64,000 nucleotides of DNA from Anodontia alba (taxonomy: Eukaryota; Mollusca; Bivalvia; Lucinida; Lucinidae): the NCBI GenBank assembly GCA_964016985.1, contig OZ024828.1, forward strand, positions 13,070,242 through 13,134,241, written 5' to 3'. Made by a program: the position numbers and the translations under genes. The notes beneath the pieces were generated by a model, which was not told the DNA's origin, made no database searches, and saw nothing but the letters and a program-made list of their open reading frames with translations. Of this stretch, positions 11,401 through 19,212 are shown one piece after another (position 1 is the stretch's first letter; every line of letters starts with the position of its first letter).

Positions 11401-14400
11401 ACACTTTGGGTATAACTGCAGATAAGACGCTTTTTTATCAAAAGTTTTGATAGTTTCCTTATTTGCCCATGAAAACATATGTTGTGGGTTCTCATTAGAA
11501 GCGCCTCGCCGAGGCACTTTTAATGAGTGCCCACAACATGTGTTTTCATTGAGAAATACCGGTAAAGAGAAAGACCTTCATCTGTTAGTCATTCTTATCT
11601 GGAGCTGTGCCGGTCTAGGTATGTTATCTTAGAGAAATAAGAAAACTTCTCCTATTAATACTGGAGCCGAACTCTATCACTGTCTTGTCCATTTTAGACT
11701 GTGGCAGAACAATATATGATGAAGAAATATCTTCAAGAATTTCAATGGGACGAGCTGCAAAATCCGCTGAATATCCTTGGCACGTTATTTTGAGGGGAAT
11801 TAAGGTATAGTCGTATTTTTATTGACCTTCTGTACACTCTGGGAAAATTTGGCAGATGACAAAGGAGACAATTTGCTCGAAATGTCAAAACGTATATCCT
11901 GAGAACAAACATAAATAATAATTAAAGCACTTACAGCACTGGTGAGTCGATTGTCTCTGAATTTAGGCTGGCAAAATAGACTGAACGGGGACTTAAGACT
12001 GTTTCATTTAACCCTTAATTTCCTCGCACTGCGAAGAGGGTTAACTGGCAGATATAATTTCAATAAATAGAGGATATATTCTCCTTTGAAGTGAATTATA
12101 TTTGGCAGATGACAAAGAAGGCAATTTGCTCGAAATGACAAAACCTATATCCTGATAACAAAAATAAATAATAATTAAAGCGCTTACAGCACTGGTGGGT
12201 CGATTGTCTCTGAATGTAGGCTGGCAAAATAGTCTGGACGGGGACTTGTTTCATTTAACCCTTAATTTCCTCGCACTGCGAAGAGAGTTAACTGACAGAT
12301 ATAATTTTAATAAATAGAGGATATTTTCTCCTCTGAAGTGAATTACATAAATATTTTCATCGAGTGAAAGGAAAACATCAGTATTTTCATGAGTGCGAAT
12401 CACTTATACGAATGACCTCTATTCTATTCTATTGAGAATTAGCATGGAAAATAATTGAACTAATTTAATATAACCAAATCGGATTAGAAATAAAATTACT
12501 CATTAATAAAATGTGACAAGTTACTTTTGGCTTTGAGTATATACATCCTATCAGTCACTAGTGAAATGATAGGATACCTCTTTTGTTTTCACCAGATATA
12601 CATGATTTCACCACAATCAATCAAATAAAACTCTTATCTACAGTGACGGACTTGAAGTGTGCATTTCATTCATTTACGCCGGGCTGGAGCTCGGCGTATC
12701 TCTTTGAGGTTGTTTTTGTAAAATGTGTACAAATTTGGAGAACATCGGTTTTCTTCCAGTTTTATGGGGTTCTTAGTGAGGTTATATATAACTATTCACC
12801 CCCCTTTTTTATTACTATTATTATTATTCAAAGTCACACGTTTGCAAAATGACCCACAAGGGTTGACGTGTCGTTAAACCCTAATACAATCAAAGTAAGC
12901 ATCTGGATTTAATCCATTTTAGTTTGAACATCACGAAAACATGCCTATATAATTTTGACCCCCATAAACCCCACTTTTATATAGTAAAACTGGGGTTTAC
13001 AGGGGTATACATTATTTATGTTATTTCTGCTCAAAAACATAGATTGTGGGTACTCGTTAGAACCGCCTCGATGAGGCGGTTCTAACGAGTACCATCGAGG
13101 CGGTTCTAACGAGTACCCACAATCTATGTTTTTAGCAGAAATATGAAAAATATCAGAATATTTTATCTGAAAATTTGTCATTTTTTGGTGGTAAAATTTT
13201 CAGTGTATTTGAATAGGCGTGTTTTCGTAATGACCTGCAAAAAGGTAATTGGCAAACAGTAGAGACCCCGATCAGCATTCTGCGGCGTCTGATTAGGGTC
13301 TCCACTGTTTACAAATAGTTTAGCCATTGTCCTCTTTTCTTATTCATAAGCAAACTGTTAAGCAGTATTTCTCTAAAAATATCGGACATACTTAAAATTG
13401 AAATTCGACCCTTCTAATATTATATAGTATGAGGGACATTACGAAAACATGCCTATTCAAATATACTGAACATTTTACCACGAAAAAAAGAGAAAATTTT
13501 CAGATAAAAATTCTGATATTTTTCATATTTCTGCTCAAAACAGAGATTGTTTGTACTCGTTAGAACCGCCTCGGTGAGGCGGTTCTAACGAGTACCCACA
13601 ATCTATGCTTTTGAGCAAAAATAAGAAAAATAATGTATACCCCTGTAAACCCCAGTTTGACTATATAAAAGTGGGGTTTAAGGGGGTCAACATTATATAG
13701 GCATATTTTCGTCATGGTCTTCTCAGTCTAACGTGGGTTCATGTGTTTTTTTTTGTTGTTGTTTTTTTTGTTGTTTTTTTTTTTTTTTTTTTGTGTGTGT
13801 GTTTACTACAAAATGTATTCTTTTTATCCTTCCAGAGCAACGGCGCTCAGCAAACTTTCTGTGGTGGATCTTTGATCTCTCAGCGTTGGGTAATCACTGC
13901 TGCCCACTGTGTAACAAAATTCCCGGAAATATTCCAACAAGACTTTGGACCCAATACGGTGAAACTTTATCTGGGAGCAAAAGATTGCTTTGGCACCCAA
14001 GGCATTATACGACAACCCGCAAATGTTATAATTCATGACAACTTCAATAAGTTCGCATACATGGACAACGACATCGCCTTAATCGAACTGAGCAGCCCAG
14101 TCGAATACACCTCAAGTGTTATTCCGATCTGCATCGAACCGGATAAATACAACGATAAGGTATTTTTCGGAGCCGGTGGTAAGGTAATGTTGACCTATGG
14201 TAAGGTCGCGGGGTGCGGTCAAGATTGGCAGAGTGCCAAGTCTACAGAACTTATGGAGATAAGAATACCCTACGTTGACCGGGATGATTGTCAGAAAATG
14301 TTTGACGAGAGACGAAGAAAACCAGCCAAGTTTATGTTTACGGATCAGATGATTTGCGCCGGAAATGACGTGAAAAGAACCGGCGACACGTGTAAAGGAG

Positions 14401-14573
14401 ACAGTGGAGGTGCGCTTGTGATGACAGCTCAGAATCGTTGGGTCCAGACGGGTATCGTATCGTTTGGAATTGGGTGTGACAAGGGCTTCTATGGTGTGTA
14501 TACCAATGTTGGTCGATTCTATGACTGGATCAAGGCACGTACGGGCTTTGATAGCGAGTTTGTAGACAGTTAA
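2395..14573 (+). CDS. Ig-domain plus trypsin-like serine protease gene (3' part, 4 exons)
   Basis: This is the spliced gene made of exons 2395-2456, 10362-10444, 11698-11804 and 13836-14573. Exon lengths 62+83+107+738 sum to 990, which is 329 codons plus TAA, and every junction keeps the frame. The product would be secreted or membrane-tethered: the end of an Ig-like domain, a linker, an R|ISMG activation site, then a full S1 peptidase domain with His, Asp and Ser of the triad and Asp at the S1-pocket position (position 189), predicting cleavage after Arg or Lys. The first Ig Cys, the Trp and any signal peptide are not found at 1-2394, so the 5' exons probably lie outside the window. The 7.9-kb first visible intron contains an LTR retrotransposon and two family-A MITEs. 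Similar Ig-S1 or multidomain S1 proteins act in extracellular proteolytic cascades, but the specific function is unknown. Confidence 0.75.
2651..2718. repeat. Cassette-2 type hairpin (agaccctgatcaga...)
   Basis: 'gagaccctgatcagacgccg' folds with 'ggagtctgatctgggtctgc'. It resembles the core of family G. Confidence 0.6.
2779..3056 (-). mobile_element. MITE family A, complete
   Basis: Lies in the intron of the Ig-protease gene. Centre CCTCGGCGAGG; the left arm reads acccgttag, giving one unpaired base. Confidence 0.92.
3417..3754. repeat. Family M interspersed repeat (interrupted by the retrotransposon)
   Basis: It contains 'gagaactgccaaaatgacaa', 'aagttttatgga' and repeated catgctcaac...ctctgctaataaatatga motifs, which recur in the same order at 32260-32580. 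The retrotransposon's TCAT target is inside the 'tttcatgctcagc' motif; the continuation after 10011 is tcatgctcagc. Confidence 0.6.
3755..4342 (-). repeat. 3' LTR of the Gmr1-like element
   Basis: 588 bp, TG...CA ended, nearly identical to 9423-10011. The flanking target duplication TCAT is at 3751-3754. Immediately inside it, on the minus strand, is the polypurine tract. Confidence 0.95.
4343..4360 (-). promoter_or_regulatory. Polypurine tract
   Basis: The + strand reads cttcccctcttcaggg, so the element strand carries a purine run (GAAGAGGGGAAG) directly next to the 3' LTR, the expected plus-strand primer for reverse transcription. Confidence 0.8.
4468..4770 (-). pseudogene. RNase H domain and pol C-terminus
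   Basis: 100 residues containing YFSKKFNKHQKNYSTVEKE, ALQHFEVYL and the terminal NIISDALSRA typical of Ty3/gypsy RNase H. The usual TDHNPL block, which provides a catalytic Asp, reads SSHNPL here, so the Asp is lost. The N-terminal part of the domain (AVDAS-type strand, about 4820-4850) is readable in another frame. Confidence 0.82.
4970..5617 (-). pseudogene. Reverse transcriptase core
   Basis: 215 residues. It has the RT motifs WPKPDGTYRMCTDYRKVN, ITKFDLLKGFWQIPL (first catalytic Asp), VMPFGMKNSPATFQ, YIDDAIIY (catalytic YIDD) and LTFLGHVV, then the start of the thumb/connection region (PVPTCKRQLMRFL). Its 5' end overlaps the integrase-RT frame because of a one-base shift, and a further shift at about 4985 separates it from the connection and RNase H. 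Confidence 0.9.
5533..6762 (-). pseudogene. Integrase core and C-terminus continuous with the start of RT
   Basis: A 409-residue open frame. Residues about 1-120 hold the integrase core with Asp in QSDQGSNF and Glu in QGALERFHQ, separated by 35 residues (DD35E). The first Asp lies upstream in another frame (near 6820). Residues 170-250 form the C-terminal domain (PGDRVLALLPVPG, CHVNMLKQY). After a variable linker the same frame continues into the RT N-terminal region (QHPYRMNP, YFLDNDFIEPSQSEWSSP). Integrase and RT therefore share one frame in the order IN then RT. A shift at about 5590-5600 breaks RT, and at least two more frameshifts lie at about 6720-6805. Confidence 0.88.
6952..7218 (-). 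pseudogene. Integrase N-terminal H2C2 zinc-binding domain (frameshifted)
   Basis: 88 residues ending in HETPLSGHSGVNKTYHKILNHF, here described in parts: the His residues of the HHCC motif are in HETPLSGHSG and ILNH. The frame then shifts at about 6955-6962. The CxxC half (SCHTC) is readable in another frame at about 6910-6925. The domain lies between protease and integrase core, confirming that integrase comes before RT. Confidence 0.8.
7285..8196 (-). CDS. pro: Nucleocapsid zinc knuckle and aspartic protease, broken pol/gag segment
   Basis: The frame is open on the minus strand from about 8187 down to the stop at 7285. Near 8040-8075 it encodes a CCHC knuckle (CNYCKRTGHIIPEC), and it then has a basic linker. 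Near 7810 is the aspartic protease motif (LRDTGASQSLI), with a second conserved block, LLLGNGLAGD, about 75 residues later. Usual translation would join it to gag, but the frame is offset here. It ends prematurely relative to an intact pol, followed by a short gap before the integrase zinc domain. Confidence 0.8.
8199..9218 (-). CDS. gag: gag (capsid region) of the Gmr1-like element
   Basis: 339 residues. The N-terminal 90 residues are helical, and residues about 90-150 are a highly charged Glu/Lys/Gln-rich coiled coil. From about residue 165 a capsid-like domain follows (IRLVPPFQEKEVDKYFLHFE, then WPKEHWTLLLQS and a Tyr/Lys-rich part) that resembles the SCAN-type fold known to derive from Gmr1-like gag. 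It ends at a stop at 8199 just before the zinc-knuckle region, which lies in a different frame, so gag is separated from nucleocapsid by a one-base-type frameshift near 8185-8200. Confidence 0.85.
   Translation of the reverse strand: MSFDLQAFIAALSQELLNLAKKSDLLDIAAHYELTTVNKSMLKQEIKNILVQFLVDKEILNSSALSLVLVTHTGLQMRELEIQKQIELEKLRLEQEKLKIEQERQMQKESLEMEEREKYKERQMQREREKLNFDTELRMKELEMQNMTAKRQPLESGVHFDITKHIRLVPPFQEKEVDKYFLHFEKVAENLKWPKEHWTLLLQSVIIGKAREIYTQLTVQQSSSYDTVKELILKAYELVPEAYRQKFRNCKKENEQTHVEFARTKEQLFDRWCSSKKIGSDHEKLRQLMLVEEFKRCINSDIKSFLDEKQVETLEAAARLADDYALTHKVSFINKPNPS
9400..9417 (-). promoter_or_regulatory. Primer-binding site, tRNA-Pro type
   Basis: Five bases inside the 5' LTR the element strand reads TGGGGGCTCGTCCGGGAT, an 18-nt sequence that begins with the TGG expected opposite a tRNA CCA end. 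From memory it is the same sequence as the proline-tRNA site of murine leukaemia virus. The tRNA assignment rests on that recall. Confidence 0.85.
9423..10011 (-). repeat. 5' LTR of the Gmr1-like element
   Basis: 589 bp, TG...CA ended, about 97-98% identical to the left LTR by eye. The target duplication TCAT follows at 10012-10015. Confidence 0.95.
10033..10301 (+). mobile_element. MITE family A, left end missing
   Basis: Starts at 'gcctattcaaatatactg' without CATTACGAAAAC. The centre reads CCTTGCCTTGCCAAGG: the usual CCTCG changed to CCTTG with the paired side changed to CAAGG. Confidence 0.88.
10362..10444 (+). CDS. Exon: end of Ig-like domain and linker
   Basis: The acceptor is 'tccattttgacag' and the donor is 'gtaagt', a near-consensus site. 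One leading base completes Arg, followed by CEAKSRTGCYGYREGKLSVL and a further DVKPLNS, then one trailing base. With the preceding exon this gives D-S-G-V-Y-R-C-E-A, the standard F-strand of an Ig domain. The remainder holds a second Cys and a strand-like segment (G strand or linker). It lies 60 bp after a truncated family-A MITE and 350 bp after the retrotransposon's right LTR, so the 3' part of this intron is crowded with insertions. Confidence 0.65.
10527..10868 (+). mobile_element. MITE family B, complete, TA duplication
   Basis: TA-CAGACGACTCTCGTTATCTC...GAGATAACGAGAGTCGGCTG-TA. Internal palindrome gaggataaattgctcc / ggagcaatttatcctc at about 10695-10760. The ends resemble pogo/Tigger transposons. 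Confidence 0.85.
10905..10998. repeat. Family E hairpin
   Basis: 'ggaaagaatttgctccc' is inverted as 'ggagcaaattctttcc' around the centre tcgc. Relatives are at 17378-17430 and 28272-28312. Confidence 0.7.
11310..11385. repeat. Poly-T followed by long G tract
   Basis: A run of about 22 T is followed by a G-rich run (about 50 bases with runs of 7-17 G). It could form G-quadruplexes and is prone to assembly error. Confidence 0.85.
11469..11550. repeat. Cassette-1 variant hairpin (context D)
   Basis: aaaacatatgttgtgggttc...gagtgcccacaacatgtgttt with centre CCTCGCCGAGG. It is related to the family-A hairpin, but the flanks do not carry family-A ends. Confidence 0.7.
11698..11804 (+). CDS. Exon: activation peptide and N-terminus of S1 protease domain
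   Basis: The acceptor is 'cttgtccattttag' and the donor is 'gtatag'. Two leading bases complete a Tyr codon with the single base left by the previous exon, and the exon ends in phase 0. It encodes CGRTIYDEEISSR, then ISMGRAAKSAEYPWHVILRG and IK. The Cys of CG probably pairs with the Cys in VIPIC of the catalytic domain, linking the light and heavy chains after cleavage at R|I. ISMG replaces the usual IVGG; position +2 Ser is unusual but Ile16 is kept. PWHV matches the conserved PWQV of the family. Confidence 0.8.
11848..12348 (+). repeat. Tandem duplication, period about 253 bp
   Basis: Both units begin 'ttggcagatgacaaag' (11849 and 12102) and include a 'tttaacccttaatttcctcg' ... 'gaagagRgttaact' stem. 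They lie in the intron between the activation exon and the catalytic exon. Confidence 0.88.
12845..12896 (+). repeat. SINE-tail-like fragment
   Basis: 'acaagggttgacgtgtcgtt' plus 'aaaccctaatacaatcaaa' matches the 3' end of the repeat at 40655-40702. Confidence 0.45.
12929..13232 (-). mobile_element. MITE family A with a duplicated half-arm
   Basis: Both ends are present. The arm segment 'gaggcggttctaacgagtac' occurs twice (13072 and 13095), suggesting slippage or repair at the hairpin. Confidence 0.9.
13257..13318. repeat. Cassette-2 type hairpin
   Basis: 'gagaccccgatcagcattct' pairs with 'gtctgattagggtctccac'; flanked by gcaaacagt / actgtttac. Confidence 0.6.
13437..13716 (+). mobile_element. 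MITE family A, complete
   Basis: Centre CCTCGGTGAGG. It ends 120 bp before the catalytic exon and right before the poly-T of its acceptor region. Confidence 0.92.
13836..14573 (+). CDS. Terminal exon: trypsin-like S1 peptidase catalytic domain
   Basis: After the acceptor 'tttttatccttccag' the frame opens with SNGAQQTFCGGSLISQ and runs 245 codons to TAA. Catalytic His is in ITAAHC, Asp in DNDIALIEL and Ser in CKGDSGGAL. The residue six before the Ser is Asp (DTCKGDS), giving a trypsin-type S1 pocket. Cys residues for the standard disulfides are present (CGG/AHC, VAGC, MICAG, DTCKG, IGC). The domain ends with the expected amphipathic helix (YDWIKARTG). The upstream open frame from 13743 runs through poly-T intron sequence and is not coding. 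The whole catalytic domain sits in one exon, fewer introns than most animal S1 genes. A TTAA-type MITE with amplified hairpins begins 78 bp after the stop, close to where the 3' UTR should be. Confidence 0.9.
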   Translation, partial: SNGAQQTFCGGSLISQRWVITAAHCVTKFPEIFQQDFGPNTVKLYLGAKDCFGTQGIIRQPANVIIHDNFNKFAYMDNDIALIELSSPVEYTSSVIPICIEPDKYNDKVFFGAGGKVMLTYGKVAGCGQDWQSAKSTELMEIRIPYVDRDDCQKMFDERRRKPAKFMFTDQMICAGNDVKRTGDTCKGDSGGALVMTAQNRWVQTGIVSFGIGCDKGFYGVYTNVGRFYDWIKARTGFDSEFVDS

Positions 14574-14650
14574 CTGAAAGATATGAATGTAAGAAGTCAG
14601 ACAATAAACAAAGAGAACTACGTATAAATTGCGTCCGAAAAAAAGGTTGC

Positions 14651-15616
14651 TTAACCCTTTCACCCCTGATTATATGAAATGCACTCTTCCATTTTTGAAT
14701 CGAGTCAAAACCATTGTTCCAAATTGGAGTGTCAGTCAAAATCACAACAGAATAGAAAACAGTGTAGATCCTAATGAGACGGCTCATTATGAGCCGTCTC
14801 ATTAGGATCTACACTGTTTGCAAAAATCATCGAAACTGGTCAGAACTATTGTTCAAAATAGAAGTCTCAGTCAAAAATTAAAACAGAATGGCAAATAGTG
14901 TAGATCCTGATGAAATGGCTCAATATCAGCCTCTCGTTAAGATCTACACTGTTTACGAAAGTTATTGAATATAGTCAGAACTGTTCCAAATAGGGGTCTC
15001 GGGGCTTATTGTGAGCCGTCATCAAAATCTACATTGCAAAAAGAACTGAATCTAGTCAGAACCATTGTACCAAATAGGGCCTTAGTCAAACTTTAAAACA
15101 GAATAACAAACGGGGTAGATCCTGATGAGACGGTTCATTAGCAGAAGTCTCATCAGAATCTGCACTGCCTGCAAAAGCTTTAAATCTGGTCAAATCCATT
15201 TTTCAAAAGAGGGGTCTCAGTCAAAAATTAAAACAGAACGACAAACAGTGTAGACTCTGATTATACGGACGGCTCAATATGAGCCGTCCAATCAGGATTT
15301 ACACTGTTTGTAAACTTATTCAATCTGGTCTGAACCATTGTTCGAGATAGGGGTCTCAGTCAAACAGAATGGTAAAATGTAGATCCTGACGAGACGGACG
15401 ACTCAACATGAGCCGTCTCATCAAGAACTACTCTGAGGGAAAAATCATTTAATATGGTCAGATTGTTGTTCTAAATAAGGGGTCCCAGTCAAAAATTAAA
15501 ACAGAATGACAAACAGTGTAGAGCCTGATGAGACGGACGAAGGCATTATGAGCCGTCTTATTGGGATCTACACTGTTTGCAAAACATTTTTTGGTTTGCA
15601 AAGCTGAAAGGGTCAA
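14651..15616 (+). mobile_element. TTAA-type MITE (family J) with about eight amplified cassette-2 hairpins
   Basis: Starts TTAACCCTTTCACCCC and ends GCTGAAAGGGTCAA (TTAA degraded). Inside are about eight degenerate units of 110-130 bp ('ggggtctcagtcaaaaatta' then 'aaacagaatgacaaacagtg' then hairpin), with hairpins near 14760, 14899, 15000, 15115, 15247, 15376 and 15518. The first hairpin is nearly perfect around 'gacggctcattatgagccgtc'. It starts 78 bp after the protease stop codon. Confidence 0.85.
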
Positions 15617-15697
15617 CGGACAGGTCAAGAAGTTAAAAAAACAAACAGAATGATTTACATATGAAATGCATAAAAAAAAATAATAATTTGCTTAATA

Positions 15698-16063
15698 TAA
15701 TCGACATTCAATAGCTCGATTAATTTTAAAGTCATGGAAATTTGTTCTACACGTGGTTAGTTCGAGCCACTGAGGGTTTATCATAGCGCCAGATCAGGAA
15801 GCAAAAGGGGAGTTTGGGGATTTTTTTTCTGTTCTTCTGTACAAGAATGATATGGTAAGTTTACTGATTAGAATCGCCATGACAAGGCATTTCTGATGTG
15901 TATACACAACATACATTTTCAAGACAAAATAATAAAACAAATCCCCAAATTATCCCTAAAACTACTTGAGCTATCGGAAGCAATTCTATGGACTCAAAAA
16001 AAACGAGTTCAAATCAGCCACGGTAAATAAGCCATCAGTATTTGAGTCATTGAAGTTTGATAG
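15698..16063 (+). mobile_element. MITE family C, degenerate
   Basis: 'atcgacattcaatagctcga' at the left and 'gagtcattgaagtttga' at the right. The central cassette is reduced to 'gattagaatcgcc' and 'cacaacatacatt'. Confidence 0.7.
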
Positions 16064-16065
16064 TA

Positions 16066-16371
16066 CAGTCGACTCTCTGAAATACCTCGACATATCAGAT
16101 ATGCAGAATTGAGCAAAAAAATAATTCGATTAACCACATTTAACAAATATATGTGTGATTAGATTCTTGAAGTTACAGAGCTATTATTGAAAATATTGTG
16201 GAAAAGAGGAGAAATTGCTCCTTAGGTTGCTCCTTAGGAGCAATTTCTCCTCTTTTCCTTAATACTTTTTACCTGTTGTTAGATTTCCATGTTTAGGAAG
16301 TTGACCAGATTTTCACTTTGAGATAGGCCGTTATTGGATATAAGCGAGGTCGAGAAAGCGAGAGTCAATTG
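16066..16371 (+). mobile_element. MITE family B, TA-flanked
   Basis: CAGTCGACTCTC...GCGAGAGTCAATTG between TA and TA. The palindrome gaggagaaattgctcc has an extra 'ttaggttgctcc' at its centre. It abuts a family-C element. Confidence 0.8.
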
Positions 16372-16790
16372 TATATAAGCAAAGTCTATATCAGCCTGTG
16401 CATCATCCGATCAATAACCTCGCTGTTTGCTGAAAGGGGATGGGTACACAAAAAGGGAAATAACTTTCTTCTCATATGGGACAGCTCTTAATGAAAAACA
16501 AATAAAATTCTTTAAATTTTGGAAATTCTTTCCTTTGAGAAAAAAAAAAAAAAAAAAAGAGGGACTTCAATTTCTAGAGAGGCCTATATTTTGCAAAAGT
16601 TGTTATCCATTGCAAAATGGGGACAGAGTCTTTCAGATGCATCCTTTCACCTTAAGAGGGCTGGATCAGGAGCGGATTCAGAGGAGGTTCAGGGGTTCAG
16701 TCGAATCCCCTTTGACTCAAATTTCATTTTCATGGAGAATTTTGGATAAATTTGATAAGTTTGGGATACTTTTTCTTATACTTCTCTTAA

Positions 16791-17069
16791 CATCATGAAA
16801 ACATACCTATATAATACTGACCCCCTTAAACCCCACTTTTATACAGTAAAACTGGGGTTTACAGGGGTATACATTATTTTTCTTATTTCTACCCAAAAAC
16901 ATAGATTGTGGGTATTCGTTAGAACCGCCTCGCCGAGGCGGTTCTAACGAGTACCCACAATCTATGTTTTAAGCAGAAGTTTGAGAAATATCCAAATTTT
17001 TATCTGAAAATTTTCATTTTTAGGTGGTTAAAATTTTCAGTATATTTGAATAGGCATGTTTTCGTAATG
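16791..17069 (-). mobile_element. MITE family A, complete
   Basis: CATCATGAAAACATACC at the left, gttttcgtaatg at the right. Centre CCTCGCCGAGG. Confidence 0.92.
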
Positions 17070-17374
17070 ACAAGTCCTTTTTACTAAATATAAATAAATA
17101 TGTGTAAATTTGCTGGATGAGTAGCAAAAAAATGCAGACGCTGATCTCAGGCCTGTCTTCCGCGTACGTAGGGTAAGTACGGTAATATGATTAATTCTAA
17201 ACCCCTCCACCCCCTCCAGCCCACCCCACCCCGCCACGTCCCCATCCCCGAACCCGAAATCCTCATGGATCCGCCCCTGTTGAGATACTTGTTAGATTAT
17301 TCACCCTTCTTTACAAAGAAGAACACATCTGAGACTTTTATGATTCTGTACACAGTAAATCTCTACTGAAATGG

Positions 17375-17440
17375 GGTCTACTGTAAAAGGAAAGAATTTG
17401 CTCACGAAGAGTAAATTCTTTCCTTGTAGAGTCGACTCTT
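17375..17440. repeat. Family E hairpin
   Basis: 'ggaaagaatttgctca' is inverted as 'gagtaaattctttcc'. The flank 'gagtcgactctttcttag' is shared with 28310-28340 (tagagtagacccctttctcag). Confidence 0.6.
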
Positions 17441-17555
17441 TCTTAGAAGGGAAGCATAAATTATTTAGATAGAATTTTCTTCCTCTGAAAGTTTATAAAT
17501 TTCTCTTATGGAATCTTTGAATACTATAAATTCCGTTGACCAAATTTCAGACCCT

Positions 17556-17662
17556 CCCAGCTAGCATTCTACGTAAATCTACATCGGGCCATCATCGGCC
17601 CGTCAGCTACCCTGACGGGCCGATGACGGCCCGATATAGATTTACGTAGAATGCTGACTGGG
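17556..17662. repeat. GC-rich palindrome, arms about 50 bp
   Basis: cccagctagcattctacgta and a matching tacgtagaatgctgactggg at the ends. Inner arms hold atcggcccgtcag / ctgacgggccgat around 'ctacc'. Nearly perfect apart from a few bases. Confidence 0.88.
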
Positions 17663-17693
17663 CTATTACATCAATAACCACGCTTTTCAAATA

Positions 17694-17925
17694 TAGTCGA
17701 ACTTCAATAGCTTGAACATCTTGAGGACCTTGGAACTTTGTTCTTTACATGGGTAGTTTGAGCCACTGAGGGTTAATCATAGCGCCGGGTCAGGAGGCAA
17801 ATGGAGGTACATGTACTTTGGGGATGTCTTTTCGATCATCTATAAAATAATGAGTACACAAATCATACGTTTTTATGATAAAATTAGAAGATTTCGAGTC
17901 ATCCATGTTCAAGTCATTGAAGTGT
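17694..17925 (+). mobile_element. MITE family C without its hairpin
   Basis: tatagtcgaacttcaatagc at the left and 'caagtcattgaagtgtaa' at the right. The cassette is deleted. Confidence 0.65.
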
Positions 17926-18052
17926 AATTTCTATGTGAAATAAACTGTTTGCTGCAGACAACAAAAATAAAAATGTAAGCAAAGTGAGGGGAATAATCAA
18001 CAATTTTATAACGAGTAAAAATATTTGTGTTTCAACGTACATGTACTAGCGT

Positions 18053-19110
18053 ATGAAAGAACATTAGGGCCGCATATAATTTTATTTCTGTTGATAGGTA
18101 TCTCGAAATTTCGACTTACTCTCTCTAAATATTGATAAAACAATTCGAAATGTCGACTCAGCAGCTCGAAATTTCGACTTTATATTTTGAAATTTGGACT
18201 TAATGGCTTGACATTTCGACTTAGTATCTCGAAATTGGACATAAAGTCTCGAAATTTCGACTTATCATTACGAAAACACGCCTATTTAAATATATAGAAA
18301 ACTTCACCTCAAAAAACTAAAACTATTTAGATACATGTACAAAAACACTGATATTTTTTTTATATTTCTGCTCAAAACATAGATTGTGGGTACTCGTTAG
18401 AACCGCCTTGGCAAGGCCGATCTAACGACTACCCACAACCTACGTTTTAAGCAGAAATAAGAGAAATAATGCATACCCCTGTAAACCCCAGTTTTACTTT
18501 ATAAAAGTGAGGTTTAAGGGGGGTCAAAATTATATAGGCATGTTTTCGTGATGTTATTTCGAAATTTCGACTAAAGAACTCTAAATTTCGACTTAAGAAC
18601 TCTAAATTTCGACTAAGTAACTCAAAATGTCGACATAAGATCTCGAAAGTTAAACACAATATGTCAAAATTGCGACATAATAAGTCGAAATTTCGATTAA
18701 ATAACTCGAACTTTCCATAATATCTAACTTGTTATTTCGACTTAATATCTCGAAATGTCGACATAAGAATTGCAATGGAATTGCAAATGAAGAATCACCT
18801 TGAAATATCGTATGTAAATTACGAGATAATAAGTCGAAATTTAAAAAAAAATTAAGTCCAAATTTCGAGCTTTTACCGCGAAATTTCGAGTTGTAAAGTC
18901 AAAATTTCGACAAAATAGATCGAAATTTGGAGATTTTATGTCAAAATTTCGAGATAATAAATCGAAATTTCAAAATATTAAGTCGAAAATTTCGAGTTTT
19001 TAAGTTGAAGTTTTGACTTTTTATGTCGATATTTCGAGGGAGTAAGTCGAAATTTTGAGATACCTATCAACAGAAATAAACGTATATGTGGCCCTAATGC
19101 TCTTTCGTTC
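18053..19110. mobile_element. Foldback element with TCGAAATTTCGA satellite core
   Basis: The outer arms are inverted: 'acattagggccgcatata...' then 'tttatttctgttgataggta' at the left, and 'tacctatcaacagaaataaa' then 'tatgtggccctaatgc' at the right. Between them are dozens of imperfect 'ctcgaaatttcgacttaa' units whose orientation flips in the right half (taagtcgaaatttcgag). A family-A MITE sits inside at 18266-18553. Confidence 0.85.
18266..18553 (+). mobile_element. MITE family A nested in a foldback element
   Basis: Left end CATTACG after 'ttat', right end CGTGATG before 'ttat', one of the few copies with a possible 4-bp duplication. Centre CCTTGGCAAGG; the right arm is damaged. Confidence 0.9.
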
Positions 19111-19212
19111 TATCGTGTCATACTTTGCGAACCGAAATAAAGTATTTGCCACTACAATTAGCACAACTTGCGTTCTTATTTCATTCGTGAAACATAAATA
19201 ACACATTTCGGC

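Noticed and set aside
13743..13835. Hydrophobic N-terminus (MFFFVVVFFVV...) as a signal peptide of the protease
   Set aside because: It is poly-T intron sequence ending at a standard splice acceptor; the true N-terminal part is at 11698-11804.
14112..14663. 183-codon minus-strand frame
   Set aside because: It is antisense to the protease catalytic exon, which has unambiguous catalytic motifs.
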